A stretch of DNA of 64,000 nt from Lepisosteus oculatus (GCF_040954835.1 NW_027167714.1:121903-185902), one strand, 5' to 3'. Positions 1-9,790 are shown, counted from the first letter of the stretch. Numbers and translations are program-made. The notes: generated by a model from the letters alone, not told the origin.

Positions 1-261
1 TGTTTCTGTTTTTTTTTTTTTTTTCAATCTAGGGATGGAAAGTATGAGGGAAATGATGGAGCAATCAATAACCGCTCCGGAAAAATGGCAGAAAGAAATG
101 GTCCGTCACTAAGGACATTTGTGAAGCAGAGGAGTGACATCACCACAAAGGCGACACATTCTGCTGATGGTTTTGGTGAATAATGATTGAGGCGCGTTAA
201 GAGAAAGGTAGCTGTGTCAGCATGCGTAGGCTGCAAAGGATCAAGCAAAGGTTTACTCCAT

Positions 262-305
262 GCTGAAAAGAGAAGAAAAGAAGCACAACGTTTCGACTGT
301 GGAGC
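262..305 (-). repeat. Dispersed tail motif with GAAACGTTGTG core
   Basis: On the minus strand this reads a stem-like GGCTCCACAGTC, then GAAACGTTGTGC, then a pyrimidine tract and CAGCATGGAGTAAAC. Related copies lie at 1261-1306, 2160-2205 and 4777-4820 (minus), and at 25291-25335, 27905-27955, 28815-28860 and 29731-29780 (plus). It looks like the end of an old dispersed repeat. The order of a short hairpin followed by GAAAC recalls a degenerate hammerhead ribozyme core as known from Penelope-like elements, but the CTGANGA box is mutated here. The family is not identified with certainty. Confidence 0.4.
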
Positions 306-362
306 CTTCTGCGCCATCTTCTTTAGCGGTGATGATGTTTACATTGGAAAAACGGAGACATG

Positions 363-369
363 CGTCCCT

Positions 370-430
<61 letters not shown>

Positions 431-436
431 AGAGAC
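363..436 (-). tRNA. tRNA-Asn (GTT)
   Basis: Minus-strand cloverleaf of 74 nt. The acceptor stem GTCTCTG pairs with CAGGGAC, the anticodon loop is CTGTTAA on a perfect five-pair stem, and the T loop is TTCAAGC with an intact GGTGG/CCACC stem. No intron. It decodes asparagine AAC/AAU codons. An almost identical copy lies one array period away at 4878. All expected stems pair, so it is probably functional. Confidence 0.93.
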
Positions 437-679
437 TGACAGCCGCTTGTGCTCCCTACATTTGCAGGTTTATGGTCAAAGAAAACAATCACTTGCGCTT
501 CTTGCAGCCGGCAATCTTTTTCCACTGACAACCAAGAAATGGATTTCATCTTTCACAAGCTGTATGGATTTCTTCAAAAACAAGTTATTCCAGAAAGGAA
601 ATGAATTCTTGCATTAAACTGAACCAAGCTGTACATGTTTGTCTGAAATGATACATTCGGCACAACAAGACACGGAGAG

Positions 680-753
680 AGGCACCGCTGGTATTCAGAC
701 CCAGGATCGCCTGCTTACTAGGCGGGCACTTTAAGCCACTAGGGAACAGCGCC
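680..753 (-). tRNA. tRNA-Thr (AGT)-like, T arm altered
   Basis: The 74-nt minus-strand body matches vertebrate tRNA-Thr(AGT): the D arm follows the family and the anticodon loop CTAGTAA gives AGT. The T loop reads TCTGAAT instead of TTCGAAT and its stem CTGGG/ACCAG has one mismatch, so the Pol III B box is damaged. The anticodon stem also has a C-A mismatch, which the copy at 24841 lacks. It is either a weak gene or a recent pseudogene. Confidence 0.75.
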
Positions 754-1628
754 AGCAGAGCACCGCGCTTTTACAGACACTTGGACACATCTGCGTTCGG
801 TGTGCACTTAACCTGCTCTCTGAGCCCGTTGCCTCCGTCCCATTTAATAGCAGAACTGACGCCAAGAGAAATGATGAGAAATGGCATTTATCGGGCACTT
901 TTCATGTCCAAGGAGCTCAATGCCCTTGACACCTCCCCAAGGCGACAGAGCTGTGCATTCTTTGGTGACACCATTTTTTCTTTTGTTTAATTTCTATACT
1001 TATTGATAGAATAAAAACGATATGTCATGTACTGTAAGGGAAATGTCTCTTTTCATGGGGAAAGCTAGCACCAGCAAATGTTGTGTTTAGAAGAAGTGAT
1101 TTAACATGACACGTGACCTAATTTACTGGAGCAAAAGCTCACCCAGCAAGCCCTGCTTTACTTCTACAGGAGAGAAGTACTGTAGAGTCTGCAAGATGTT
1201 CAGCTGGGTAGCTACGTCAGCATGCCTCGGCTGAAAAGGAACAAGTACTAGGTTTATTGCATGCTGAAAAGAGAAGAACGGAAACACAGCGTTTCGACTG
1301 TGAGGTCTTCTCACACCTGAAGAAGCCTCACACCTGTAAAAGGCTCCATGGTTTTCTTTCTTCTCTTTTCAACATGGAATACACCTATTGTCTGCAAGAT
1401 GTGACAATTTCATGGTGTTTTGGAAGAAAACCTTTTTCTTTGAATTCAAAATCAATCGGAATTTCAGCACGACACATCAACACTTTTTCTGTTTTAAGGA
1501 GATGATATTTTAAACCTGATAAAAATAGTAGGAAACACAAGTTTCTTGCTGTGAAAATTTAGATGGGGAAGTGTACTACTAGTAGCAGTGTAGAGCTCTC
1601 TGTGGTGGAGTGCAAGTGCATGTTCTAT
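754..1628. other. Spacer of the tRNA unit
   Basis: No convincing gene is seen. The stretch holds two opposed degenerate copies of the dispersed tail motif, about 1256-1311 on minus and 1325-1420 on plus, and otherwise unique-looking DNA that recurs inverted near 28490-29340. Confidence 0.5.
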
Positions 1629-1701
1629 GGGCCAGTGGCGTAATGGATAACGCGTCTGACTTCGGATCAGAAGATTGTAGGTTCGAGTCCTGCCTGGCTC
1701 G
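1629..1701 (+). tRNA. tRNA-Arg (TCG)
   Basis: A 73-nt cloverleaf. The acceptor GGGCCAG pairs with CTGGCTC with one G-T wobble, the anticodon stem is TCTGA/TCAGA, the loop CTTCGGA gives anticodon TCG, and the T loop is TTCGAGT with a GTAGG/CCTGC stem. It decodes CGA. The inverted array carries a copy at 28413. All stems pair, so it is likely functional. Confidence 0.93.
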
Positions 1702-3255
1702 TGAGGCTTTTAAACCTCTCAGGTTCCTCGGTAACAGGTTGGCGTCATGTATGTGAACTATAGAAAAGCATTTGCCACAACCCGTAAATTAGCACGCAAG
1801 TGCGGGCTGGTGAACACAGAACTGTATGGAGATCATCTCCAGCTCCGAGCTCAAATGCAATGAAAAAACATGCAGAACAGAACTGGAGAGCAGCTGAATT
1901 TGTGCTCAGTAGGGTGGGGAGGACTCAGCATTGCTATTGTTCTAATTGGCATGAACTGCAGGGGATCTGAATCAGAACATGTCAGTTAGTTCGACCATTG
2001 CGTCAATATGTAGGCCACGTTAATACAGAATTATTACTTTGTCTGTCTCGTCTTTGTATATAGCTGAATGTCCCTGACAATTTCATGTTAGTTTTTAAGA
2101 ACGACATTGGTGCTAATATATACATATATAGCATATAAGGAACACGTAAAAGTTTAGTCCATGCTGAAAAGATAAGAAAACCGCCACAACGTTTCATCTT
2201 GGAATAAATCTTTACTTGTTGTTTTGCAGCCTACCCATTCTGACCTAACTCCTCCCTTGAAATTCCCTAACAGATAAGGGTACGTAACGGCTCATGCGAT
2301 GCTCAGTTGCAATTTGTCCCAAAACAAACAAGAACAGCAGCTGAGGGTTTGAGTTTGAACATGCACTGTATTAAAGCAGCTTTTATTTCCATTGATAAAT
2401 GCTAGATATTCCTACAGAGATTCTCCAGGTGAGTAAGCGATTCCTGTTTCTGTTTCTATTTCTGTTTCATATATATATACAGTATATATATGTTACATGT
2501 GTCTCTGCAATAGTATAAATGTGTTATACACTATCAGGGGCTGCTTTTTTGTGCACCTCATCTACAACAAGGGTTTTTTTTTCATTTATGTTTGTGGACC
2601 TTCACCATTTGAGGAAGTGAGTTAGATAAGAAAGTTACAGGTATGGTGAGCAATGACTGACAAAGGCACGTACTGGGTATTCCTTACAGAAGTGTAAGCA
2701 ATTTGTTCTAAAAAACACCGGCTAAAGTCCAACATCGTTAGCAATCTTATTACTTAAACAGAATTAACATCAATAAACTGTAATGTGCTGGTACATGCGA
2801 GTAGATTTGATCTTCTATTAAACAAAAATGCAATTACAGCTCTAAAAAGGTCAACCTAGACTTCTGTAACAGATCTGTTCAGGTCATCGCTGTTTCTCTG
2901 ACCTTGTGAGTCTTTGGAATTTTAAAAGTGTATTTTGCTTGCCTGTCATGTGGTCTGTGTACAAGTCACTGTGGCGTATGCGGTCCTACACAGCCTTGCT
3001 ATAGACGTGACGACCCTCCGCTATGTTGCAATGGAGAACAGGTTCAGTACGGAGCTGCTGAGAAAATTCAGCTGGAAAGCTCGTTGCAGAAAAGCATCGT
3101 TATCTGTGTCCAGCGGCAAAGCGTCCATCGTGGGTGCTGAAGAATCGATTTCACAGGCTGCGGGTCCAGGCGATTTAGAGTGTTAAAGGTCCCAGCGAAA
3201 ACTAAACGGCGCTGGTCCTTTTACACGCACGCACGCAACCAAATGCAAAGGACGC
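1702..3255. other. Spacer, no gene seen
   Basis: AT-rich spacer with a short TA/CA-rich tract near 2465-2490 and one dispersed tail motif at 2160-2205 (minus). The only open frames are short and not conserved in character between array copies, so no coding gene is called. The stretch recurs in reverse complement at about 26857-28412. Confidence 0.5.
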
Positions 3256-3337
3256 CGTAGTCGGCAGGATTTGAACCTGCGCGGGGAGACCCCAACAGAT
3301 TTCAAGTCTGTCACCTCAACCACTCGGCCACGACTAC
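3256..3337 (-). tRNA. tRNA-Ser (TGA)
   Basis: An 82-nt class II tRNA on minus. The acceptor GTAGTCG pairs with CGACTAC, the anticodon loop CTTGAAA gives TGA, the long variable arm is present, and the T arm is GCAGG TTCAAAT CCTGC. It decodes UCA (and UCN by wobble). A near copy lies at 26775 in the inverted array. Probably functional. Confidence 0.93.
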
Positions 3338-3464
3338 AGCGAGCACTGCGGCCGCTGCCTTCTTGCTACAATCGAACAGGGAGTGCGAGGCGGCGGCGGC
3401 AGTGGAGGCAACTTTTTTCAAGTTCGCTCTCCGTTTAAGAAACCTTTTACGCCATACGTGCAAG

Positions 3465-3482
3465 CACACACACACACACACC
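3465..3482. repeat. (CA)n microsatellite
   Basis: About eight CA dinucleotide repeats. The inverted array copy at 26624-26651 is longer, with (GT)n, as expected for a slipping microsatellite. Confidence 0.9.
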
Positions 3483-3934
3483 TCAGAGGACTTAAGGGTG
3501 GCTTCAAGTTGGAATGATAAAGTCTCCCCGTTCGGACATGAAAACAGAACGTTCTTAGACAGAAAGCAATCAACAACGGAGACATGTGGACGACGATTTT
3601 AGTCACTGCACTTTGAATAGCATTTTTACTCCAGTTACAGGAGATGCACCAATGGCCCTTGACCTACGCTCTTACCAATGCCTTGAACATTCAAACAAAA
3701 CAGCCCTCAAGTCCTGCGGTTTAATATAACGCTGTTACGTGTCGAGGCAGTATTTGACTCTGTCCTACCGTTGAGACACGGGGCGTATATGGAAACGAAC
3801 ACATGCTACGGATCGTCTCTAATCGGTCCCTACAGTTGGAAGGCTCCTTGAAGCGTGCACCCCCATCATTCATCTTTGCGCATCTGTGAAAGGTAGACTC
3901 TTGAGCAATGTTTGAGCCAGCTCTAAGGCAACTA

Positions 3935-4060
3935 GTGCTATTGGACAGACACCTCTGGAAGATCCTAAGAGTCTCTTAACACCACTTCCAGCAGCAAGCT
4001 TAATTGTTCGCTGGAGGTCTCCCACCCAGGTACTGACCAGGCAAAGAATCACCAGTACAT
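3935..4060 (-). mobile_element. 5S-rRNA-derived SINE fragment
   Basis: The minus strand contains a degenerate 5S internal-promoter segment (CCTGGTCAGTACCTGGGTGG and GAGACCTCC) followed by SINE body sequence (GCTGCTGGAAGTGGTGTTAAG). This is the pattern of 5S-derived fish SINEs (SINE3-like). Only the central part survives. The matching copy in the inverted array is at about 26050-26175. Confidence 0.65.
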
Positions 4061-4877
4061 TGAATGAGGAAGTTAATCCTGAAATCCAATTACATATCTC
4101 AAGGTAAGACAAATCCATAAGAACATGTCTTAGTATTACTTCGTTTACATTAGTATGGCACTGAGTTGGAGCTCCTCTTTAAGCTGTGGTTTAGTTTTGC
4201 ATTCATGTGTTTCTAGAGCAGTTATTTATGGGGGTGGGTGGGTCTTTCACAGAGGCTCAGGACAAATCCCCCGCCTGAAAGTCTAATGTGTGCGTTCAGA
4301 CAGTCACAGGTCAAGAGCCAGGCAGGAGGACAATGGACAGAAGAGCCAACGAACTAAAAATAAAAGAACAGATATGAAAAAGCCACCATCTTTTTCTTTT
4401 TGACATTTTCCGACTTTCATGCAAGCCAGGACAAAGTTGCTCGTAGCTACTTGTGGATTCAAATACTCTATCGAGTGCTTTGATGAGTTTTTGCAATTTG
4501 ATTGTCGTCCTGTCAGCCTGTTTCTGTTTTTTTTTTTTTCAATCTAGGGATGGAAAGTATGAGGGAAATGATGGAGCAATCAATAACCGCTCCGGAAAAA
4601 TGGCAGAAAGAAATGGTCCGTCACTAAGGACATTTGTGAAGCAGAGGAGTGACATCACCACAAAGGCGACACATTCTGCTGATGGTTTTGGTGAATAATG
4701 ATTGAGGCGCGTTAAGAGAAAGGTAGCTGTGTCAGCATGCGTAGGCTGCAAAGGATCAAGCAAAGGTTTACTCCATGCTGAAAAGAGAAGAAAAGAAGCA
4801 CAACGTTTCGACTGTGGAGCCTTCTGCGCCATCTTCTTTAGCGGTGATGATGTTTACATTGGAAAAACTGAGACATG
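4061..4877. other. Spacer, no gene seen
   Basis: No gene recognised. It includes a T-rich run near 4527-4540 that sits at the boundary of the tandem unit, and a dispersed tail motif at 4777-4820. Repeated inverted at about 25232-26045. Confidence 0.5.
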
Positions 4878-4884
4878 CGTCCCT

Positions 4885-4945
<61 letters not shown>

Positions 4946-4951
4946 AGAGAC
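4878..4951 (-). tRNA. tRNA-Asn (GTT), second array copy
   Basis: 74 nt, same acceptor, anticodon and T-arm sequence as the copy at 363-436, with all stems paired. It lies about 145 bp from the breakpoint where the tRNA unit joins LINE sequence. Probably functional. Confidence 0.93.
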
Positions 4952-5096
4952 TGACAGACACTTGTGCTCCCTACATTTGCAGGTTTATGGTCAAAGAAAA
5001 CAATCACTTGCGCTTCTTGCAGCCGGCAATCTTTTTCCACTGACAACCAAGAAATGGATTTCATCTTTCACAAGCTGTATGGATTTTGAAATGTAT

Positions 5097-5666
5097 GGAC
5101 GATGCCAGGTGTCCCACAACACCACAGCGCCGACACACCTTTGGTTGTCCCACATAAAAAACATAGCCATTGCAGGCGCCCAGCCGGATTGTAGAGGGCA
5201 GGTGCCTTAAGCCTCCATTTACATTGTCCGGTAGCAAGCGAACCTCGAATTTCCTTGCTCCTGTTTTTATACCGTCAACATCTCTAACCTCAGTTCCATG
5301 GTGGACGGTGCAGTACTGCTTAAGCCAGGTGTGAATGTCCTCCGTCTTTGCCAGTTCCGAGAACATAACAACATGCACCGTTTTCCTCTCTCTCTGTGTC
5401 AGAGGCTGCAAGTTGATCTTCTCAAGGGCAGGAACTTTCCCTCTTTTTGCCTCAAACACATCCACACATTGTTCAAACAGAGAATAGGTAGCAAAAACAA
5501 CCTCAAATGCTTTCTGACCTGGGAGAGCGAAGATGAAATCCAAGTGCCGAGGTTCAAAGCCACGTTCCTTCTGTAACACTTTTCTGCTGAACTGCATACG
5601 ATCCATGAAGAGGTCATCCAAAAGCTCAAAACGTACAGCATTCTTGCGGGATCCAAAGGTTGCCAT
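5097..5666 (-). pseudogene. LINE ORF1 N-terminal fragment
   Basis: Open from the ATG at 5666 (MATFGSRKNAV...) for about 190 codons, matching the ORF1 N-terminal region of the full element. The end falls inside the first CCHC knuckle (C-R-R-C-G..H). The frame also stays open upstream through the U1 fragment and U5 gene, but that is read-through of RNA-gene DNA and not part of the protein. No RT or endonuclease remains, so it cannot move by itself. Confidence 0.8.
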
Positions 5667-5733
5667 CTCAAACTGCAAAACAAACACTGCTTCCACAAAA
5701 CAAGAAAACAATCCAACTACTCTAACTACAGGC
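5097..5733 (-). mobile_element. 3'-truncated piece of a Tx1-like LINE
   Basis: On minus, this is a near copy of the first ~640 bp of the full LINE at 49987-55132: the short 5' leader and the first ~190 codons of ORF1. It ends just after the start of the first zinc knuckle, where a ~10-bp filler joins tRNA-unit spacer. Upstream of its 5' end are the same 29-nt U1 fragment and U5 gene as at the full copy. The shared flank says it arose by segmental duplication of the U5/U1/LINE locus, not by separate retrotransposition. Confidence 0.85.
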
Positions 5734-5762
5734 TGATCAAGGTATCTCCCCTGCCAGGTAAG
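5734..5762 (-). pseudogene. U1 snRNA 5' fragment (nt 4-32)
   Basis: The minus strand carries CTTACCTGGCAGGGG and then GATACCTTGATCA, exactly U1 nucleotides 4-32 including the 5'-splice-site recognition sequence. The first three U1 bases (ATA) are replaced by CGG. It is directly followed by the LINE 5' end. The rest of U1 is absent here. Confidence 0.85.
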
Positions 5763-5897
5763 CCGAGAGCCGCAGGCGATGAGCCCAGAGCTGAACGGGC
5801 CCCACTGGCTCGTTTGTAAGGCCAGGTGCATTGCCAACCACGACCGGCAGGGCAGAGGCCTTGAAGGCGGCCTGGGCTCCTGCAGCTGTCCAGCCAC

Positions 5898-6015
5898 GCA
5901 CTCTGGTTTCTCTTCATCTCGTACAAATCTTTTGCCTTTTACTAAAGATTTCCATGGAGAGGAACATGAATGAGTTCCATACAATTTTTGTGCTTCCCTG
6001 CCTTCGGGTGGGGCG
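5898..6015 (+). ncRNA. U5 snRNA gene
   Basis: Strong match to vertebrate U5. It shows 5' CACTCTGGTTTCTCTTC, the invariant loop GCCTTTTAC flanked by the pairing stem AAATCTTT/AAAGATTT, then GGAGAGGAAC, an Sm site AATTTTTG, and a 3' stem closed by TTCG. U5 aligns exon ends in the spliceosome through loop 1. A snRNA 3' box follows ~12 bp downstream. Its 5' end faces the U1 fragment head to head at 135 bp. The first two bases differ from the usual AT. Likely functional or recently so; the exact 3' end is estimated. Confidence 0.88.
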
Positions 6016-6026
6016 CAGCTGGGCTG

Positions 6027-6038
6027 GTCAAAGAGAGA
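6027..6038 (+). promoter_or_regulatory. snRNA 3' box of U5
   Basis: GTCAAAGAGAGA fits the 3'-end formation signal GTTTN(0-3)AAARNNAGA, with one deviation in the GTTT part. It sits just after the U5 3' stem. Confidence 0.6.
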
Positions 6039-6241
6039 AACTAAAACCGCTCACAATCGCTCTTATTACGGCGACTGTGGCCGTCTGCTCTGCGAGTCCT
6101 CGGTCTCCGCCTCTCTGATTGGCGCTCTTTTCTTTGGGGGGCGGGAATATGCTGTGAAATATGAAGCGTTACAGCAACGACATGCCATGAGACGATTGAT
6201 AACGATTTCCATAGGATCCCCGCGGTTGCCTGGCAACCGTC

Positions 6242-6386
6242 AGCTTTGCGCAGTGGCAGTATCGTAGCCTGTGAGGTTTAGCCGAGGCGCGATTATTGCT
6301 AGTTGAAAACTTTTCCCAATACCCCGCTTCCGCCGGTTTGCAATACAATCGGCGAAAGCAATTTTTGACAGTCTCGTCAGAGACTG
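6242..6386 (+). ncRNA. U4 snRNA gene
   Basis: 145 nt, the same length as human U4. The start AGCTTTGCGCAGTGGCAG, the U4/U6 stem regions, the 5' stem-loop (GAGGTTTAGCCGAGGC), the Sm site AATTTTTG and the terminal hairpin CAGTCTC/GAGACTG are all present. U4 chaperones U6 in the tri-snRNP. A perfect-looking 3' box lies 8 bp downstream. No tRNA-Gly accompanies this copy, unlike the tandem units at 19.2-24.5 kb. Likely functional. Confidence 0.95.
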
Positions 6387-6394
6387 AGCAAGGT

Positions 6395-6407
6395 GTTTAA
6401 AGACAGA
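6395..6407 (+). promoter_or_regulatory. snRNA 3' box of U4
   Basis: GTTTAAAGACAGA matches the consensus GTTTN(0-3)AAARNNAGA, which directs Integrator-dependent 3'-end formation. Confidence 0.85.
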
Positions 6408-7553
6408 TTTTGTCATGGTAACATCATGGTAGAAAGAAACAAGCTTGTTACGTCTCAACAGAAACGCTCTTTAGCTCTTTCAGCGTTATGCAGAGAACAG
6501 CGTCTGTCGAGATCACTTTTGAGTCAGCGCGAAACGCCGTGTGCTGTCAGTTTGATTTCATATTGCTCGTAGCGGCGCCCGGCTTTTGTCTGTCAAACGT
6601 TAGGTTGCGCTTCTTCATGCTGCATCGTCGGCATGAGTGGAGCTTTTTAAACGTCTGTACTTACTGCGCCCCATAAGAAATCGTTTGTCCCCGTTCAAAA
6701 GAGATTGTGCGATGCCCTGCAGCGTTCGCAAAGCAAACCTTTGACAGTTTGAAAAGAGGAATTTATTCTGCTTCCTGTGCGTGCAGTAGTTACAAAGTTG
6801 AACGTCTTTACACGATCTACTGCAGTTTTCAGTGGGCGGGCTTTGTCAGATGGCTTGGAAAAACGCACTGTGTTTCGGCTCGGGAAACATCATGAGCAGT
6901 GTCCTGCATGTTTTCTGTGTATAGCTGTCTTTTAACGCATACAGAATTCATTCGAAATCATTGTAAGATTCTCCCTCAGTTCCGTTGTGCAGTGCTTTAC
7001 CTCTTTCAAAAGGCTTCACTTTCCTAGTCACATTCCAAGGCTCATCGAACCCGGGCTGTTTCCTCCAGCGGTATAGTATTGCAGTGAGACAGCACGATGC
7101 CTGCAAGACTATGTCACACTAAACGCCACAGATTGTGTTTGTCCGTTCGTGTCAGTCGTCCTGCAGCCACGGGAAGTGGGACACAAACATGCTGCAATGC
7201 TTTCAGGACGTTAGGATTTGTTTGTGCAACATCCGAGAAGAGTACTTGTGGCTTGAATGTGAACTGTACGTGCCCGCCCCCTTTCCTCTGTAGTGCATGA
7301 GTTCCTCCCGGCATGCCCTTCGTCATTGTTCTGTCATCTTGTATTTAAAGGGTTGTATTTCTGCTGCTGAAAATAAGCAACGGTTTTCTCACAACGCCCT
7401 TTGTTCCCGACGGAGCCCTTGTCTGTCATGAAATTCTTCAAAACCTCAAGCTAGAAGAAGAAGACGACAAATATGAAGCGTTACAGCAACGACATGCCAT
7501 GAGACGATTGATAACGATTTCCATAGGATCCCCGCGGTTGCCTGGCAACCGTC
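6408..7553. other. U4 unit spacer
   Basis: Spacer shared with the other U4 units; it is the reverse complement of sequence around 19246-19790 and 20035-20460. Near 7046-7060 a short scar containing part of a Gly T arm marks where tRNA-Gly has been deleted. The short open frames here are spacer sequence and not genes. Confidence 0.6.
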
Positions 7554-7694
7554 AGATTTGCGCATTGGCAGTATCGTAGCCTGTGAGGTTTAGCCGAGGC
7601 GCGATTATTGCTAGTTGAAAACTTTTCCCAATACCCCGCTTCCGCCGGTTTGCAATACAATCGGCGAAAGCAATTTTTGACAGTCTCGTCAGAG
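7554..7694 (+). pseudogene. Truncated U4 snRNA
   Basis: Identical in body to the U4 at 6242 except for early changes (AGATTTGCGCATTGG). The last ~6 nt of the terminal hairpin and the 3' box are missing: at 7694 the sequence jumps to unit spacer (GTGACATAGTCTTGC). Without the 3' box it is unlikely to make U4. Confidence 0.85.
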
Positions 7695-7876
7695 CGTGAC
7701 ATAGTCTTGCAGGCATCGTGCTGTCTAACTGCAATACTATACCGCTGGAGGAAACAGCCCGGGTTCAATGAGCCTTGGAATGTGACTAGGAAAGTGAAGC
7801 CTTTTGAAAGAGGTAATGTCGACGCTTTTTTAACAGAGCACCAAAAAAGCGTCTTTTTTGAAGGCCTCGGTACTGA

Positions 7877-7947
7877 GCATTGGTGGTTCAGTGGTAGAAT
7901 TCTCACTTCCCACGTGGGAGGCTCTGGTTCGATTCCCAGCCAAAGCA
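7877..7947 (+). tRNA. tRNA-Gly (CCC), degraded
   Basis: 71-nt Gly-type body. The loop TTCCCAC on stem CTCAC/GTGGG gives anticodon CCC. The acceptor has one A-A mismatch and the T stem TCTGG/CCCAG has two mismatches, so it is probably a decaying copy. It sits where the other units carry Gly(GCC), upstream of the SINE and tRNA-Ile. Confidence 0.65.
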
Positions 7948-7997
7948 GTGGCTTTTGCAGCGAGCGGCTCCATCACTTGCATCCCCTTGCAACTCGC

Positions 7998-8310
7998 AAC
8001 TGAAAACCCACTGAAGCAAAGCATTTGTTAGCCAGGTCAGTACCCGGATGAAGGTGAGCTACAGGGAAAAACAAAGTTTCCAGCTGGAAGCGGTGTTAAT
8101 GGTGCCGGTGGGGGGGCGCTCAACCTGAGGTCTGTGCGGGTCCCAATGCCCCAGCATAGTGACGGAGACGCTGTGTTGTAAAAGGGCGCTGTCTCTTGGA
8201 TGAGATGTAAAAACGAGGTCACAGCGCTCTGTGGTCATTAAAAATGACCACCAAAACCTTTGACAAAAGCTCTTGGTAATTGATGGTCTTCAATAATGCT
8301 TCTCCTTTAG
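7998..8310 (+). mobile_element. 5S-derived SINE (SINE3-like)
   Basis: The head shows the 5S internal promoter remnant (CTGAAGC..., GCCAGGTCAGTACCCGGATG), followed by the typical SINE body (GGTGTTAATGGTGCCGG, GGGGGCGCTC, GTCCCAATGCCCCAG, GGATGAGATGTAAAA, CTCTGTGGTCATT). It stands between tRNA-Gly and tRNA-Ile, as at 14430, 35390 and (inverted) 47345, so it was duplicated with the tRNA unit. Confidence 0.8.
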
Positions 8311-8504
8311 GTACATTTTAAATCAGCTGAAAAATGCTGTGAAATGGGGGGTCACTTCACGCCAGTGTAGGATTTGGGTTACAAGAACCATGAAACTGCA
8401 CGAGAAAGCCCGTACACTGAATTACACGGCTTTCTATTCAAAGGAGGGCAAAAGAAATTCCCTGAGTTCGATTTTTTGCAGCACAGAGAGGATTGCTGTC
8501 GTGA

Positions 8505-8578
8505 GGCTGGTTAGCTCAGTTGGTTAGAGCGTGGTGCTAATACCGCCAAGGTCGTGGGTTCGATCTCCATACAGGCCA
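8505..8578 (+). tRNA. tRNA-Ile (AAT)
   Basis: 74 nt, loop CTAATAC, anticodon AAT (read as IAU after editing). D arm TTAGCTCAGTTGG and T loop TTCGATC are intact. The acceptor has the mismatch at pair 5-68 usual for this family plus wobble pairs, and the T stem has G-T pairs. Plausibly functional but more diverged than typical. Confidence 0.8.
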
Positions 8579-9507
8579 GGTCGTTTTCTCCTCTCTTACA
8601 AAAGCTGTTAGGTTCCTTTCCGTGGTGAGATGGGTTGTCATGCAACGCTGCCACATAGTGCCGACAGACAATTAAATGACAAAAATGAAGAGAGTTAAAG
8701 CAGCTGGAAAGGTTTTCTTACAACTTTTGAGCTGACACAGTTTTGGAAAATGTTTTCTTCACGCTGCACTGTACCACATAGGCAGCCAAGAGTCTCCAAA
8801 ACAAAACAGAATTGACAGTCATATAATGTCCATTAACCCCGGTTTTAAACACAGACTCATGTCTGCCATCATAAGAATATGAGTCCAATATTTTAGAATA
8901 TAGTCAGAATGTCTTCTAACCTTACCTGTGGTGTCTTTAATCCCTATTGCTCAATGCATGGTGTACGTACTGCATACATGTGTCTTGAGAATGAGGAATG
9001 GGCCCCTGAGACATTTACCTGTTTCACAAATGATCGGATTTTACTAGAGATTCTGTTTGGGATTCAGATGTGCATTCGGACAGCAATTCCTTTCAAGAAA
9101 TGATACGTTCTGGATGAGGTCAAAGGTGCTGGAACACTGTATTTAGGATGTGTTTGCAGTGATTGTGTCTCCTGCTTCAACGCAGTGATATATAGATGTG
9201 CTCCTGTAATTTATTGGTACATGCCCAGGGCAGTAAGTAGTCTGAGGATTTATTTCCAGAAGGCATAGAGCAGTGAAACAGTGAAGTAGTGCAGCACACT
9301 GGATCATTATATTATTAGAATCTATTCTACCTAAATTATTACATTATACACAACTTGAGCTCTCAGCACCGTACTGAGCCCAGGTGTTTTTCTAAAGCTG
9401 TCAGGTGCAGTTCATTTACATGAAGGAAATCTCTTACTGGGTACGATTACAATGCAGTAAGTAGCACAGGCTACTAAGGGAGTAGCCTGATGCGTTTAAA
9501 AACAACC
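8579..9507. other. Spacer, no gene seen
   Basis: AT-rich. Pieces resemble the AT-rich DNA at 15050-16010 (for example 8905-9110). No coding or RNA gene is recognised. Confidence 0.45.
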
Positions 9508-9580
9508 AGCGCCAGGCAGGAGTCGAACCTCCAAACTCCTAATCCATCGTCAGACACATTATCCATTGCACCACTGGCCC
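9508..9580 (-). pseudogene. tRNA-Arg-derived pseudogene
   Basis: 73-nt body clearly related to the Arg(TCG) gene at 1629 (GGGCCAGTGG, ATGGATAA, TTCGACTCCTGCCTGGC). The anticodon loop is now CGATGGA, lacking the universal U33, and the acceptor end is altered. Not expected to function as Arg. A sister copy is at 49525. Confidence 0.75.
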
Positions 9581-9790
9581 TGGTGTGACACTGCAGGACT
9601 GTAACCCAGTGAGCTTAGCACTGCAACTAGTAAAATATTATCCCCGGTCCATTCTTTTCCAAAAGTGAGAAACACCTGTTTTCTACATTTTGTCTGTTTT
9701 AAAACCATATCTCTTTAAACCAAACCAAGAGTTTGTCTTTTGCACTGATATTCTGATTCATTTCGATTTCAAAGAAAAAAAAAACATTAC

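Larger units (their letters stand above)
1..5096. repeat. Left tRNA tandem array (4.5-kb unit Asn-Thr-Arg-Ser)
   Basis: The first ~570 bases recur almost unchanged at about 4516-5086, giving a period of 4515 bp (tRNA-Asn 363 to 4878). One full unit holds tRNA-Asn, a Thr-type tRNA, tRNA-Arg(TCG) and tRNA-Ser(TGA). The same unit occurs in reverse complement at 24681-30390. The second copy is interrupted at about 5087 by a junction to LINE sequence. This is a locally amplified tRNA unit; collapse or misjoining during assembly is possible because the copies are so alike. Confidence 0.85.

Noticed and set aside
24-317. 97-codon frame repeated in each tRNA array unit
   Set aside because: It lies in spacer and the tail motif, shows no protein family features, and its conservation is explained by recent duplication.
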